A stretch of DNA of 64,000 nt from Hyphomonadaceae bacterium (GTDB taxonomy: Bacteria; Pseudomonadota; Alphaproteobacteria; Caulobacterales; Hyphomonadaceae), in the NCBI GenBank assembly GCA_016714495.1, contig JADKDU010000014.1, forward strand, positions 1 to 64,000, in the 5' to 3' direction. The stretch's first letter is position 1; each line of letters opens with the position of its first letter. A program made the position numbers and the translations under genes. Below, piece after piece: positions 8,060-17,498 of the stretch. The notes beneath the pieces are model-generated. The model was not told the origin of the DNA, ran no database searches, and was given only the letters and a program-made list of their open reading frames with translations.

Positions 8060-9361
8060 ATGAGAATCTTTGCAGCCCTGGTGCTGATGGCGTCGGTATC
8101 GACGCCAGCCCTGGCGCAGGCCAGCTACGATAAGCTGGCTGACGCGGTGGACTCCGCGATTTCCAACAATCCGACGCTGATGGCGGAACGGAAGACCCGC
8201 AACGTCGCCGACGAGGTGCTGAAGCAGGCGCAGGCCCAGATGGGGCCGCAGCTCAACTTGTCCGGCAGTTATGGGACATCGAACAACACGATCGGCCGGC
8301 AGGTAACCACGGCTTCGGGCTCGTTCCCTGAAGATGGCGTGAACCAGCGCGGGCAGGTCGGCCTCGAGGCGCGGCAGTCGCTCTGGTCGGGCGGTTCGCT
8401 GACGGCGCAGCGCGATCAGGCGCGTGCGGGCGTCGATGAATCGCAGGCGCGGCTGCTGGATGTCGAGCAGAAGACGGTTCTTTCCGTCGTGACGGCGTTC
8501 GTCGATGTGCGCCGCTCCGAGCGCGAGCTGGAAATTCGCGAGACCAACGTCGCCTCGCTGCGCGAACAGGTGCGGGCCGCGACAGATCGCTTTGATGTGG
8601 GCGAGGTGACGCGCACCGACGTTTCGCAGGCGCAGGCGCAGGAAGCGGCTTCCGAGGCCGAACTGGCCAAATCGAAATCCAACCTCGCGCGTGCGCGCGC
8701 CGTGTACGAGCAGATTGTCGGCCGTGCGCCGGTGCAACTGGCCGAGCCGCCGCCTGCGCCGCAGCTTCCCGGCACGCTAGATGAAGCGATCGGCATCGCT
8801 CGCGCCGGCAATCCGAAACTCCTCGCCGCGCAGGCGCAGGAAATCCAGGGCGAGCGCGGCGTCGACGTGGCGCGTGGCGCGCTGGCGCCGAAATTCGATC
8901 TCGTCGGCAATGCCGGCCTGACCGACACGCGCTATGATCAGAGCTTCCAGGACACCAATGTCGGCGTGGTGGCGGAATTCCGCTGGCCGCTGTTCAGCGG
9001 CGGGTTGCTGCAATCGAAGACGCGCGGCGCTCAACTTGAAGCCGACCGGGCGCGCTATCTGCGCATGGCGGCCGAGCGTGAAGTCACGCAGGAGACGACG
9101 ACCGCGTGGCATGAAGTGATTTCGGCGCGCGAGGCGATCACCGCTTCGGCCAGCCGCGTCGCCGCCGCTGAAGTGGCGCTGGAAGGCGCGATGCAGGAGC
9201 TTGCTGTCGGCACGCGCATCACCCTCGACGTGCTGGATCAGGAGCGGGAGCTTCTAAACGCACGACTTGGCTTGGTCGACGCCGAACGCCAATCATATCT
9301 CGCGATTCACCAATTGCTGGCGGCGATGGGCCGCCTGCGGCCCGAATCCATCGCCAAATAA
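8060..9361 (+). CDS. tolC: TolC family outer-membrane efflux/secretion channel
   Basis: The 433-residue protein begins with a signal peptide (MRIFAALVLMASVSTPALAQA, cleavage after ALA) and continues with two TolC-type outer-membrane factor repeats: long helical stretches rich in A, Q, E and R, with sequences such as LSGSYGTSNN, GLEARQSLWSGG and the second repeat's GNAGLTDTRYD, EFRWPLFSGG. The C-terminus has the family pattern TRITLDVLDQERELLNARL. It should form a trimeric channel for tripartite efflux or type I secretion. GAGGGAG precedes the ATG at 8060; an in-frame upstream ATG at 8006 lacks one and would spoil the signal peptide. Confidence 0.9.
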   Translation: MRIFAALVLMASVSTPALAQASYDKLADAVDSAISNNPTLMAERKTRNVADEVLKQAQAQMGPQLNLSGSYGTSNNTIGRQVTTASGSFPEDGVNQRGQVGLEARQSLWSGGSLTAQRDQARAGVDESQARLLDVEQKTVLSVVTAFVDVRRSERELEIRETNVASLREQVRAATDRFDVGEVTRTDVSQAQAQEAASEAELAKSKSNLARARAVYEQIVGRAPVQLAEPPPAPQLPGTLDEAIGIARAGNPKLLAAQAQEIQGERGVDVARGALAPKFDLVGNAGLTDTRYDQSFQDTNVGVVAEFRWPLFSGGLLQSKTRGAQLEADRARYLRMAAEREVTQETTTAWHEVISAREAITASASRVAAAEVALEGAMQELAVGTRITLDVLDQERELLNARLGLVDAERQSYLAIHQLLAAMGRLRPESIAK

Positions 9362-9481
9362 GGCTTTGCGGCCGGCCGGAGCTGTTAACGAATTTCACAC
9401 CATACGCCTGTCTATTCCTTAATCGTGGGCTAGTGGGAATCACGTTCCTTTCCGCCCAATCGATTTGAAACGAGGACGGCG

Positions 9482-10114
9482 ATGTCTGCGGAACAAGCTC
9501 AGCGTGAGCCGACGATGGAGGAGATTCTCGCCTCCATCCGCCGGATCATCTCTGAAGAAGACAAGCCCGCCGAAGCTGGCGGCGACGTGCTCGATCTGCA
9601 GCCGCCACCCTCGCCCGTGGCGGAAGTGAAGGCCCAGCCGCCGCAACCCGCGCCCGTTCCGAAGCCTGAACCTGTCGTGGCCAAAGCGCCGCCGCCGGTG
9701 TTTGACGAGCCGGAAGACTTCATGCCGCCGATGCGTTCGATCGAAGAAGATCTGATCATCGTCGAGAACGAGCCAGAGCCGATGCCCGCTCCCGCTCCCG
9801 CTCCCGCTCCTGAGCCGGCCCCTGTTGTCGCCGCTGCAGCGACGCCTCCCGCGCCGAAAGCCGAATGGACGCCGCCGCCCGCGTCGGTTGCTCCAACCGA
9901 AACACTGACGAGCGCCCCTGTCGCCCATCATGCCGCCGGCGCGCTGGGTAAGCTGATGGGCTCGATGCTCGTTTCCTCCACCGGCACGCTGGACGACGTT
10001 GTCCGCGAGCTGCTGAAGCCGATGCTGAAGGAGTGGCTCGACGCCAACCTTCCGCAACTCGTCGAAGCCGAAGTTGCAAAGGAGATCGACCGCATCCGCC
10101 GTCTCGCTCGCTAG
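9482..10114 (+). CDS. popZ: PopZ-like polar organizing protein (DUF2497)
   Basis: The 210-residue product has the conserved N-terminal helix REPTMEEILASIRRIISEE, a long low-complexity middle rich in proline, alanine and glutamate (PAPAPAPAPEPAP), and the conserved C-terminal helices TLDDVVRELLKPMLKEW and VEAEVAKEIDRIRR. This is the PopZ architecture: the C-terminus self-assembles into polar microdomains, the middle tunes condensate fluidity, and the N-terminal helix recruits clients such as ParB and signalling proteins. The gene lies between tolC and valS, as in Caulobacter. A strong terminator follows. Confidence 0.9.
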   Translation: MSAEQAQREPTMEEILASIRRIISEEDKPAEAGGDVLDLQPPPSPVAEVKAQPPQPAPVPKPEPVVAKAPPPVFDEPEDFMPPMRSIEEDLIIVENEPEPMPAPAPAPAPEPAPVVAAAATPPAPKAEWTPPPASVAPTETLTSAPVAHHAAGALGKLMGSMLVSSTGTLDDVVRELLKPMLKEWLDANLPQLVEAEVAKEIDRIRRLAR

Positions 10115-10186
10115 GAGCCGACGCGGAACCCGGTCGCGGGCTGGCGCGACATCAAACGAACTTCGGGCTGACCCAACGAATCTCAC

Positions 10187-10227
10187 AAACACAGGGCGCA
10201 CCTTCACCGGTGCGCCTTTTGTGTTTT
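10187..10227 (+). terminator. Rho-independent terminator after popZ
   Basis: An 8-bp GC stem (ggcgcacc / ggtgcgcc) with a 6-nt loop is followed by TTTTGTGTTTT. The tail also pairs with an upstream AAACACA, extending the stem. Confidence 0.85.
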
Positions 10228-10826
10228 CGGACATGGGGGTGCGATCTCGCTGATGGGCGAGTCGGGGCGGAATGAGTGCGCAGTTGAGCGCTAGGTTAGA
10301 ACGGAGTTTGAGGCGCAAGCCCCCTCCATCTTGTGCGCGAGGGCGCGCAATCGTCGACGCTGCGCGTCGATCCCGCAGTTTTGCAAACTGGTGAAGGCAA
10401 TTCCCCTTCGTTGCGTTGCCTCAACCTGCCTGGCAGGGGAGGTGGATCGCTTGTGGAGCTGTCGTGCGAGACAGCGTTCGTTTCCTCAAGGGTGTCGATC
10501 TTTCTCTCCGGGCAGAGACGCCCGCATGGCTCGTGCGGCAGGCGGGCGGACCGCGGCGGCATCTGGAAAGTCGAGAGACGTTGGATGCGAGCATCGCGAA
10601 GACACCCAGCACAGCTGTCAGCCCGAGCTGAGGAAGCTGCGGGGCTACCAGCCCAGTGTGCGTGTGTTTGCGCCATGTCATGGGCGCGATTATACCCGCA
10701 CCCAGCGCCCGGTAGATTCTGGAGCGCGCTGTCCCACAAATTCCCGCGCTGGTGGATTGAGATCACGCGCGAAGATTTCGGGCCATCCTGCGAATCCGGA
10801 ACGGCTGCGTCCCCCCAATTGCGAGT
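10228..10826. other. 600-bp gene-free region with decayed repeat sequence
   Basis: Open frames on both strands here are compositional and match nothing. The part 10315-10445 has blocks reminiscent of GC-rich intergenic repeats of alphaproteobacteria (agccccctcc, cgacgctgcgcgtcg palindrome at about 10352-10366, gcagttttgcaaactgg palindrome, ggcaggggagg). No tRNA or known structured RNA is recognised. Confidence 0.45.
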
Positions 10827-11435
10827 TCAGTCGGCGATCGTGATTTTATCGCCGTCCACCATCAGCGCCATGCGTTCGCAGTTGGAGAAGGGGCGTCTTA
10901 GCTGGCGGTCGATGAACAGGCTCATGGCGGTGCGGTCGCTGATGTCGGGGCGCAGGGCCATCAGCTTGGCCGCCTGCATGAACTGGCCGTGGGAGATGAC
11001 GATGGTGAGATCGTCTTCCAGCTCGGTGAGGCCCTTGATGAAAGCGCGGGCGCGGATCAGCAGGTTTGAAAAGCTTTCGGCGCCTTCGCCGTCGACATAG
11101 GCCGGGTCAAGGTTGGCCCAGTAGGCGTCGATCCTGGGTTTGCGGTCGGCCCAATTGGTGCCGACGCAGCTGACGGGGTCGAGATAGGTGAATTCCTGGA
11201 TCGGCCAGACCTCGTTGATCGCCTCGGGATGGCGCGCGTCAATCGGCTTGGCCGTGTCGATAGCTCGGCGGAAGGGTGAGGTGACGACGCGGTTGGGCGG
11301 ATCGGCAAGCGTCCAGGCGAGATTGCGGGCCTGGCGCAGACCGTGTTCCGTCAGCGGGATACCCTCCGGGTCGAGGGTCTTGCCCCCGGCGTTGGACAGG
11401 CTTTCAGCGTGGCGGAAGACCCAGACGCGTTTCAT
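10827..11435 (-). CDS. Histidine phosphatase family protein
   Basis: The 202-residue product has the RHAES catalytic motif at residues 8-12 with His9 as the phospho-acceptor, a second arginine in VTSPFRRAIDTA near 51-62, and the distal histidine in TIVISHGQFM near 145-154. This is the phosphoglycerate-mutase-like histidine phosphatase superfamily; the substrate is not evident. It is transcribed against popZ and valS, with an inverted-repeat element between it and valS. Confidence 0.85.
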   Translation of the reverse strand: MKRVWVFRHAESLSNAGGKTLDPEGIPLTEHGLRQARNLAWTLADPPNRVVTSPFRRAIDTAKPIDARHPEAINEVWPIQEFTYLDPVSCVGTNWADRKPRIDAYWANLDPAYVDGEGAESFSNLLIRARAFIKGLTELEDDLTIVISHGQFMQAAKLMALRPDISDRTAMSLFIDRQLRRPFSNCERMALMVDGDKITIAD

Positions 11436-11449
11436 GAGGCTTATCTAGG

Positions 11450-11566
11450 TTGTCATCCCGGCGGCGCGAAGCCCATGAAAGCAACAGTGGCCGGGACCCA
11501 TTTTTCGGCCCGTCCCGGCGGATAGGCGGGGGCCGGCTCCCCGCTGGGCGACGGCCGGGATGACAA
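11450..11566. repeat. 117-bp element with 12-bp terminal inverted repeats
   Basis: The ends are ttgtcatcccgg (11450-11461) and ccgggatgacaa (11555-11566), perfect inverted repeats. The interior is GC-rich and partly self-complementary (ggccgggacc, ggcccgtcccgg). This looks like a small palindromic intergenic repeat of a kind frequent in alphaproteobacterial genomes. It fills the divergent gap between the phosphatase gene and valS and could form a long hairpin in either transcript. Confidence 0.7.
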
Positions 11567-11594
11567 GCGCGAATGTGCGGGTTATCCGCAGGGC

Positions 11595-14309
11595 ATGATT
11601 GATGATCGTTTTGACCATAAGGCGGCCGAGCCGCGTCTGTATGAAGCATGGGAGAAGTCGGGGGCTTTCAAGCCCTCCGGCGAGGGCGAGCCTTATGCGA
11701 TCGTAATTCCGCCGCCGAACGTGACAGGCGTGCTGCACATGGGGCATGCGCTCAACAACACGTTGCAGGACGTGCTGATCCGCTATCACCGGATGCGCGG
11801 CTATCGCACGCTGTGGCAGCCGGGGACGGACCATGCGGGCATCGCCACGCAGATGGTGGTGGAGCGCCAGCTGGCGCAGGAGGGGAATGTCGGTCGGCGG
11901 GAGCTGGGCCGTGAGAAGTTCCTCGAGCGCGTGTGGCAGTGGAAAGAGAAATCCGGCGGATCAATCACCAACCAGCTTAAGCGTCTTGGCGCGAGCTGTG
12001 ACTGGAGCCGGGAGCGGTTCACGCTCGACAAGGGGCTGAACCACGCCGTGACCAAGGTGTTCGTCGAGCTGTACCAGGAAGGGCTGATCTACCGCGACAA
12101 GCGGCTGGTGAACTGGGACCCGCAATTCCAGACGGCGATCTCAGACCTCGAAGTCGAGAACAAGGAAGTGAAGGGCCATTTCTGGCACTTCAAATATCCG
12201 CTCGCCGATGGCTCGACGTTCAAATACCCAACGCAGTTCGATGAGCTGGGCAGGCCAGCCGTGTTCGAGGACCGCGACTACATCGTCGTGGCGACGACGC
12301 GGCCGGAGACAATGCTGGGCGATACCGGCGTGGCTGTGCATCCCGATGACGAGCGCTATCAGGCGATCATCGGCAAGATGGTGCGCCTGCCGCTGACAGG
12401 GCGGCTGGTTCCGATCGTGGCGGATGAGTATGCCGATCCGGCGCAGGGGTCGGGGGCGGTGAAGATCACCCCGGCGCATGACTTCAACGATTATCAGGTC
12501 GGCAAGCGCGCCAAGCTCGACATGATCAACATCTTCACCGACACGGCGCACCTGAACGAGAACGTGCCGAAGAAATACCAGGGGCTGGAGCGTTTCGCAG
12601 CGCGCAAGCAGGTTGTGGCGGACTTGGAGGCGGAAGGCTGCCTCATGCTGATCGAGGATAAGACGATCATGCAGCCGTTCGGCGACCGCTCGCAGGTCGT
12701 CGTCGAGCCCTATCTGACGGACCAGTGGTATGTCGATGCAAAGACGCTGGCGCAGCCTGCGATCAAGGCCGTGGAGAATGGCGAGACGCGGTTCGTGCCG
12801 GAGAACTGGTCGAAGACGTATTACGAGTGGATGCGGAATATCGAGCCGTGGTGTGTGAGCCGCCAGCTGTGGTGGGGCCACCGGATTCCGGCGTGGTACG
12901 GCCCGGACAAGAAGTATTTCGTCGCCACCGACGAGGCCGGCGCGCAGACGCAGGCCACGAAGCACTATGGCAAGGCGGTTGAGCTGACGCAGGACGAGGA
13001 CGTGCTGGACACGTGGTTTTCGTCGGCGCTGTGGCCGTTCTCGACCATGGGATGGCCGGGAGATATCGATCCGGCGTTGAAGGAGTTCTATCCGGGCGCG
13101 GTGCTGGTGACGGCGTTCGACATCATCTTCTTCTGGGTTGCCCGCATGATGATGCAAGGCATCCACTTCATGGGCGAAGTACCCTTCAAGGACGTCTACA
13201 TCCACGCGCTCGTCCGGGACGAGAAGGGCCGGAAGATGTCGAAGTCGCTGGGCAATGCGATCGACCCGCTGGAGCTGGTGGACGAGTTCGGGGCCGATGC
13301 GCTGCGCATGACGCTGGCGGCGATGGCGGCGCAGGGGCGGGATATAAAGCTCGCGAAGAGCCGCGTCGAGGGCTATCGCAACTTCTCGACCAAGCTGTGG
13401 AACGCGACGAAGTTCGCGCAGATGAATGGCTGCGAGTTGAAGGCCGGCTTTGATCCGGGCGCGGTGAAGCACACGCTTAACAAGTGGGTTGTCTCGGACG
13501 CTGTGCGCACGACGCAGGCGGTCGAGGCGGGGATTGCGGAGTACAAGTTCAACGACGCGGCGGGCGCGATCTACGGCTATGTCTGGAATGTGTTCTGCGA
13601 CTGGTACATCGAGCTGACCAAACCGATCTTCCTAGGCTCGGACGAGGCTGTGAAGGAAGAGACGCGCGCGACGGCGGCATGGGCGCTGGATCAGATTGTG
13701 CACCTGCTCCATCCGTTCATGCCGTATGTGACAGAGGAGTTGTTCCAGGAGTTTGGCAAGCCGATCGGGCGGCAGGGTCTGCTGATTTCGCAGAGCTGGC
13801 CGGCGCTGGATGAAAAGCTGATCGATGCGGCGGCGGATGCGGAGGTGAACTGGGTGATCCGGTTGATTACCGCGATCCGGTCGACGAGGTCGGATCTCAA
13901 CGTGCCGGCGGGGGCGAAAGTCCCGTTCGCACTGGTGGGCGCTTCGGCGGAAACGGAGCAGCGGCTCAAGACATATCAGTCGCTGATCGAGCGGTTGGCG
14001 CGGCTGGAATCCGTGTCTGTTGCGAAGGAAGCGCCGAAGGGGGCGATCCGGATCGTGCTGGATGAAGCAACTGCATGCCTTGATGTGGCGGCTCTGATCG
14101 ATCTCAAGGCCGAGATTGCGCGGCTGGAGAAGGAGATTGCGCGGCACAGGGGCGATATTGCGGCCATCGCGAAGAAGCTGTCGAACGAGCAGTTTGTGGC
14201 GAAGGCGCCGCCCGAGGTGATCGAGGAACAGCATACGCGTAACACCGCGGCGGAAGCGGCGCTGGTGAAGCTGGGCGATGCGCTGGTGCAGTTGAAAGCG
14301 GCGGGGTAG
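11595..14309 (+). CDS. valS: Valyl-tRNA synthetase
   Basis: The 904-residue class I synthetase charges tRNA-Val. The ATP-binding HIGH motif appears as HMGH (48-51) in PPNVTGVLHMGHALN, the editing domain has TTRPETMLGDTGVAVHPDDER, and the KMSKS loop is at 547-551 (GRKMSKSLGNAIDPLE). The C-terminal ~65 residues form the family's helical coiled-coil (LKAEIARLEKEIARHRGDIAAIAKKL). Length and domain order are normal and the frame is intact. No strong Shine-Dalgarno is seen upstream (the ATG follows GGGTTATCCGCAGGGC). Confidence 0.95.
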   Translation: MIDDRFDHKAAEPRLYEAWEKSGAFKPSGEGEPYAIVIPPPNVTGVLHMGHALNNTLQDVLIRYHRMRGYRTLWQPGTDHAGIATQMVVERQLAQEGNVGRRELGREKFLERVWQWKEKSGGSITNQLKRLGASCDWSRERFTLDKGLNHAVTKVFVELYQEGLIYRDKRLVNWDPQFQTAISDLEVENKEVKGHFWHFKYPLADGSTFKYPTQFDELGRPAVFEDRDYIVVATTRPETMLGDTGVAVHPDDERYQAIIGKMVRLPLTGRLVPIVADEYADPAQGSGAVKITPAHDFNDYQVGKRAKLDMINIFTDTAHLNENVPKKYQGLERFAARKQVVADLEAEGCLMLIEDKTIMQPFGDRSQVVVEPYLTDQWYVDAKTLAQPAIKAVENGETRFVPENWSKTYYEWMRNIEPWCVSRQLWWGHRIPAWYGPDKKYFVATDEAGAQTQATKHYGKAVELTQDEDVLDTWFSSALWPFSTMGWPGDIDPALKEFYPGAVLVTAFDIIFFWVARMMMQGIHFMGEVPFKDVYIHALVRDEKGRKMSKSLGNAIDPLELVDEFGADALRMTLAAMAAQGRDIKLAKSRVEGYRNFSTKLWNATKFAQMNGCELKAGFDPGAVKHTLNKWVVSDAVRTTQAVEAGIAEYKFNDAAGAIYGYVWNVFCDWYIELTKPIFLGSDEAVKEETRATAAWALDQIVHLLHPFMPYVTEELFQEFGKPIGRQGLLISQSWPALDEKLIDAAADAEVNWVIRLITAIRSTRSDLNVPAGAKVPFALVGASAETEQRLKTYQSLIERLARLESVSVAKEAPKGAIRIVLDEATACLDVAALIDLKAEIARLEKEIARHRGDIAAIAKKLSNEQFVAKAPPEVIEEQHTRNTAAEAALVKLGDALVQLKAAG

Positions 14310-14380
14310 AAATTCTTCGGGGTGTTGTCGGCTGAACCGGCGGCGGATCGTCCTTGGGTTTTCGGCGGAAGGATCGACCC

Positions 14381-14833
14381 ATGAAGATCGTGACAAGCCT
14401 GAGCTTTCGCGGGCAGTGCCGCGAAGCGTTCGAATTCTATGCAAAGGTTCTCGGCGGCGAAATCACTGCCGCCATGCCCTATGGGGACGGTCCTCCCGGC
14501 ATGCCGATGGAGCCCAGGCACAAGGACTGGCTGATGCATTGCTGGCTGGATGTCGGCGACCAAGCGATCATGGGAGCGGACATGGACGCCGCGTGGGCCC
14601 CCAATATCGACAAGCCCAAGAACGGCTTCGACGTTACAGTGCACACAAAAGATGCGGCGGAGGCGAAACGGTGGTTCGATGCGCTCTCCGAGGGCGGCAA
14701 GGTGGGCATGCCGTACGGTGAAACCTTCTGGTCGCCGGGCTATGGTTCGCTGACGGACAGGTTCGGCATTCCGTGGATGGTGAACCTGATCCCGCCGGCC
14801 GACTGGAAACCCAAAAGCTCCGCAGGGTTCTGA
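14381..14833 (+). CDS. VOC family protein, PhnB/YjdN-like
   Basis: The 150-residue product matches the PhnB/YjdN branch of the vicinal-oxygen-chelate (glyoxalase) fold: SLSFRGQCREAFEFYAKVLGGEI at the start, then MPMEPRHKDWLMHCWLDVGDQAIMGAD, and FGIPWMVNL at the end. In this branch metal ligands are often incomplete and the substrate is unknown, so no reaction is assigned. CGGAAGGATCG lies before the ATG. It follows valS by ~70 nt and precedes a lipoprotein peptidase in the same direction. Confidence 0.8.
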   Translation: MKIVTSLSFRGQCREAFEFYAKVLGGEITAAMPYGDGPPGMPMEPRHKDWLMHCWLDVGDQAIMGADMDAAWAPNIDKPKNGFDVTVHTKDAAEAKRWFDALSEGGKVGMPYGETFWSPGYGSLTDRFGIPWMVNLIPPADWKPKSSAGF

Positions 14834-14855
14834 GCATGCGACGGGAGGGCGAGCG

Positions 14856-15839
14856 ATGCGTATTGTCTTTCTGGCGATCGCGGCCGCCCTCCTGTCTGCC
14901 TGCGCAAGTGTGGAGACCCCCATGGCCAAGCCTGAATGGACCCTCCTAATCCACGGCGGCGCCGGCGTGATGCGCCGCGCGGAAATGACGCCGGGGATGG
15001 ATGCGGCTTACCGCGCCGGATTGAACGATGCGCTGGAGGCTGGGTCGAAGGTGCTGGCGGGAGGCGGGCTGGCCGTTGATGCGGTCGAGGCGGCGGTGCG
15101 TGTGCTCGAGGACAATCCGAGTTTCAACGCCGGCAAGGGCGCGGTGCTGACCCGTGAGGGCGTGGCGGAGCTAGATGCGTCGATCATGGACGGCCGCGAT
15201 CGCAATGCCGGGGCCGTGGCGCAGGTGCGGACGGTGAAGAATCCGATCCGGGCGGCGCGCTTGGTGATGGAGACAACGGGTCGTGTGATGTTCGCGGGCA
15301 AGGAAGTCGACGCGATGGCGGCGAAGGCCGGGTTGGAGATCGTGCCGCCGGAATATTTCATCACGCCGCGCCGGCTTGATGCGCTGAAGCGTGCGATCGC
15401 GGGCGACTGGCAGCCGATGGATCGGCATGGAACCGTGGGCGCGGTGGCGATGGACAAGGCAGGCAATCTCGCCGCTGCGACATCGACGGGCGGGATGAAT
15501 GCGAAGCCGCCAGGGCGCGTGGGCGATAGCCCGATCATCGGAGCAGGCACCTATGCCGACAACGCATCGTGCGCAGTCTCGGCGACGGGTGATGGCGAGC
15601 ATTTCATCCGCGCGAGCGTGGCGCGCATGATCTGCGCGCGCGTGCAGATGCAGGGCATGAGTGCGGAGCAGGCGGCGAGTGCGACGCTTGATGAAGTAGC
15701 GGCGCTGGGCGGAACGGGCGGCGTCATCGTGTTGAGCCATGATGGCAGCGCGGCGCTGCGCATGAACACCGAAGGCATGTTTCGCGGGCGCGCCGATGCG
15801 ACGGGCTTCCGACGGATGGGGATTTACGCGGACGAGTAA
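14856..15839 (+). CDS. Isoaspartyl peptidase/L-asparaginase, lipoprotein form
   Basis: The 327-residue product is an N-terminal-nucleophile hydrolase of the plant-type asparaginase family. A lipobox (LLSAC) follows a short signal peptide, so it is probably lipid-anchored in the envelope. Family features are LLIHGGAGV near residue 30, NPSFNAGKGAVLT, ELDASIMDGRDRNAGAV, and the autocleavage/catalytic site HGTVGAVAMD with Thr193. It would remove isoaspartyl residues from peptides or hydrolyse asparagine. The export signal is the unusual aspect. It ends just before a 400-bp gene-poor gap. Confidence 0.87.
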   Translation: MRIVFLAIAAALLSACASVETPMAKPEWTLLIHGGAGVMRRAEMTPGMDAAYRAGLNDALEAGSKVLAGGGLAVDAVEAAVRVLEDNPSFNAGKGAVLTREGVAELDASIMDGRDRNAGAVAQVRTVKNPIRAARLVMETTGRVMFAGKEVDAMAAKAGLEIVPPEYFITPRRLDALKRAIAGDWQPMDRHGTVGAVAMDKAGNLAAATSTGGMNAKPPGRVGDSPIIGAGTYADNASCAVSATGDGEHFIRASVARMICARVQMQGMSAEQAASATLDEVAALGGTGGVIVLSHDGSAALRMNTEGMFRGRADATGFRRMGIYADE

Positions 15840-15953
15840 GCCAGTCCTATAGGCCCACTATCCATTCGATAGATTGGCTTAAGCGGGTTTTTGCCAAGGG
15901 CTGACATTCTTCGAACTCTGCAAGCCGGGGGATGTGCTGGCCGAGCTGAATAG

Positions 15954-16175
15954 ATGGATCGTCGAGAATCCGATGGTGATTCACATTCCGATCGCTTTCT
16001 GGTCGCCGGCTTCACCCTAGGGGGGATCAGCATCGTTCTACGTTTCGGGCTTGGTAGTGCTCCGCGTAGACTTCGTAGGCAACGTGTCGTGTTTGTTGTA
16101 ACGCTCGTGTTGGCTGGCGCTTGGGGCGTATACGCCTCGTCTCTGTTTGACGAAGCGCCGATACTCTGGCTTTAA
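15954..16175 (+). CDS. Possible small membrane protein (73 aa), uncertain
   Basis: The frame encodes two hydrophobic stretches (FLVAGFTLGGISIVL and VVFVVTLVLAGAWGVYA) after a hydrophilic start, which would make a two-span membrane peptide. There is no clear ribosome binding site and no recognised family. An overlapping frame just upstream (about 15910-16020) reads like the tail of another protein (ELNRWIVENPMVIHIP), so the whole 15840-16252 gap may be a decayed gene. Low confidence. Confidence 0.3.
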   Translation: MDRRESDGDSHSDRFLVAGFTLGGISIVLRFGLGSAPRRLRRQRVVFVVTLVLAGAWGVYASSLFDEAPILWL

Positions 16176-16252
16176 CCGCTTAGTCAGGTCGCGCTTTCCG
16201 CTTCCAATACCCGCGTCAACGCGCAAGAAATTGTGTCTCACAGGAGAGCGCC

Positions 16253-17185
16253 ATGCAGACACGCAAACTCGGCAGTTCAGGTCTTTCGATTGCGCCGCTG
16301 GTGCTGGGCGGAAATGTGTTCGGGTGGACGGCGGACAGGGCGGCATCGTTCACCGTGCTGGATACGTTTCTCGACGGCGGATTCAACGCGGTTGATACGG
16401 CGGATGTCTATTCGCGCTGGGCCCCGGGACATCAGGGCGGCGAGTCCGAGACGGTGCTGGGCGACTGGATGAAGGAACGGGGCAGTCGCGACAAGGTAGT
16501 CGTGATTACCAAGGTCGGCTCGGAGATGCCGGCGGGCAAGGGATTGAAGGCGGCTTACATCCAGAGCGCCTGCGATGCGTCGCTGAAGCGGCTCAAGACT
16601 GATCGCATCGATCTTTATTTCTCGCACTTTCCCGACAAGGAAACGCCGATCGAGGAAACGCTGGAGGCGCATCAGCGGCTGATCGATCAAGGCAAGGTGC
16701 GCAGCGTGGGCGGATCGAACTATGATGCTGCGGGGCTGAAGCAGGCGCTGGATGCGGCGGGCGGGTCGCGTGCGCGGTACACGGTGCTGCAGCCGCATTA
16801 CAATCTGCTGGTGCGTGACCAGTATGAGGGCGGCTTGGAAAACCTGTGCGTGAAGGAAGGGCTGGGCGTTATCCCATACTTTGCGCTGGCCAGTGGATTC
16901 CTGACGGGCAAGTACCGGTCGGAGGCCGATCTCGGGAAGTCGGCGCGCGGCGGCGGGATGAAGAAGCATTTCAACGCGCGCGGGCTCGCTATTCTTGCAG
17001 CGTTGGATGCCGTGTCGAAAGCGCATGGCGCAACACAGGCGCAGGTGGCGCTGGCGTGGCTTATGGCGCGGCCGAGCATCACGGCGCCGATTGCTTCCGC
17101 CACGAGCGCGACGCAGCTGAAGGAACTGGCGGCGGCGGCGGAGCTGAAGCTGAGTGCGGACGACATGAAAGCGCTGGACCTTTGA
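16253..17185 (+). CDS. Aldo/keto reductase family oxidoreductase
   Basis: The 310-residue protein is an NADPH-dependent aldo/keto reductase: (beta/alpha)8 start MQTRKLGSSGLSIAPLVLGGNVF, catalytic Asp48 and Tyr53 in FNAVDTADVYSRW, and Lys87 in VVVITKVG; DRIDLYFSHFPD provides the histidine. The end (PIASATSATQLKELAAAAELKLS) is typical of the YajO/general-stress group. CAGGAGAGCGCC precedes the ATG. The substrate is not predictable. It stands alone, upstream of a toxin-antitoxin pair. Confidence 0.9.
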   Translation: MQTRKLGSSGLSIAPLVLGGNVFGWTADRAASFTVLDTFLDGGFNAVDTADVYSRWAPGHQGGESETVLGDWMKERGSRDKVVVITKVGSEMPAGKGLKAAYIQSACDASLKRLKTDRIDLYFSHFPDKETPIEETLEAHQRLIDQGKVRSVGGSNYDAAGLKQALDAAGGSRARYTVLQPHYNLLVRDQYEGGLENLCVKEGLGVIPYFALASGFLTGKYRSEADLGKSARGGGMKKHFNARGLAILAALDAVSKAHGATQAQVALAWLMARPSITAPIASATSATQLKELAAAAELKLSADDMKALDL

Positions 17186-17279
17186 GGGCGGCTTTGCGTA
17201 TCCGTCCGGAATAGCGAGCAAAGACAAGGCGTGATTGCCGTTAATCCGATTGGCGTGCCTTGCGTGGTAAGCTTGGACG

Positions 17280-17498
17280 ATGACCCGCATGGAAACCGTT
17301 ATTGAGCGCTTGCAAGCCTTGCCTGAGGCGGAGCAGGAGATGATCTCGGCGGAGATCGAAGCCCTGCTCTGTGAACCTGCTTCGCTGCTGACGCCGCAGC
17401 AATGGGCGGAGGTGGAAATCGAACTTGATAGCGACGATGGCGTGCGCCTGGCGCATAACGACGTCATGCTCCGCATGCGCGCGAGGTTTGGACGATGA
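17280..17498 (+). CDS. Putative antitoxin of a RelE/ParE-type pair
   Basis: A 72-residue acidic helical protein (TVIERLQALPEAEQEMISAEIEALL) with a C-terminal segment VRLAHNDVMLRMRARF that resembles the toxin-binding tail of such antitoxins. It overlaps the following toxin-like gene by four bases (ATGA), as expected for a toxin-antitoxin operon. It has no clear DNA-binding domain of a known class, so the identification depends on its neighbour. Confidence 0.65.
   Translation: MTRMETVIERLQALPEAEQEMISAEIEALLCEPASLLTPQQWAEVEIELDSDDGVRLAHNDVMLRMRARFGR

Noticed and set aside
10333..11100. 255-residue plus-strand frame across the popZ-phosphatase gap
   Set aside because: Its second half is antisense to the histidine phosphatase gene and its first half has no conserved pattern.
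12141..13472. 443-residue minus-strand frame inside valS
   Set aside because: Arg/His-rich shadow of valS codons without any motif.
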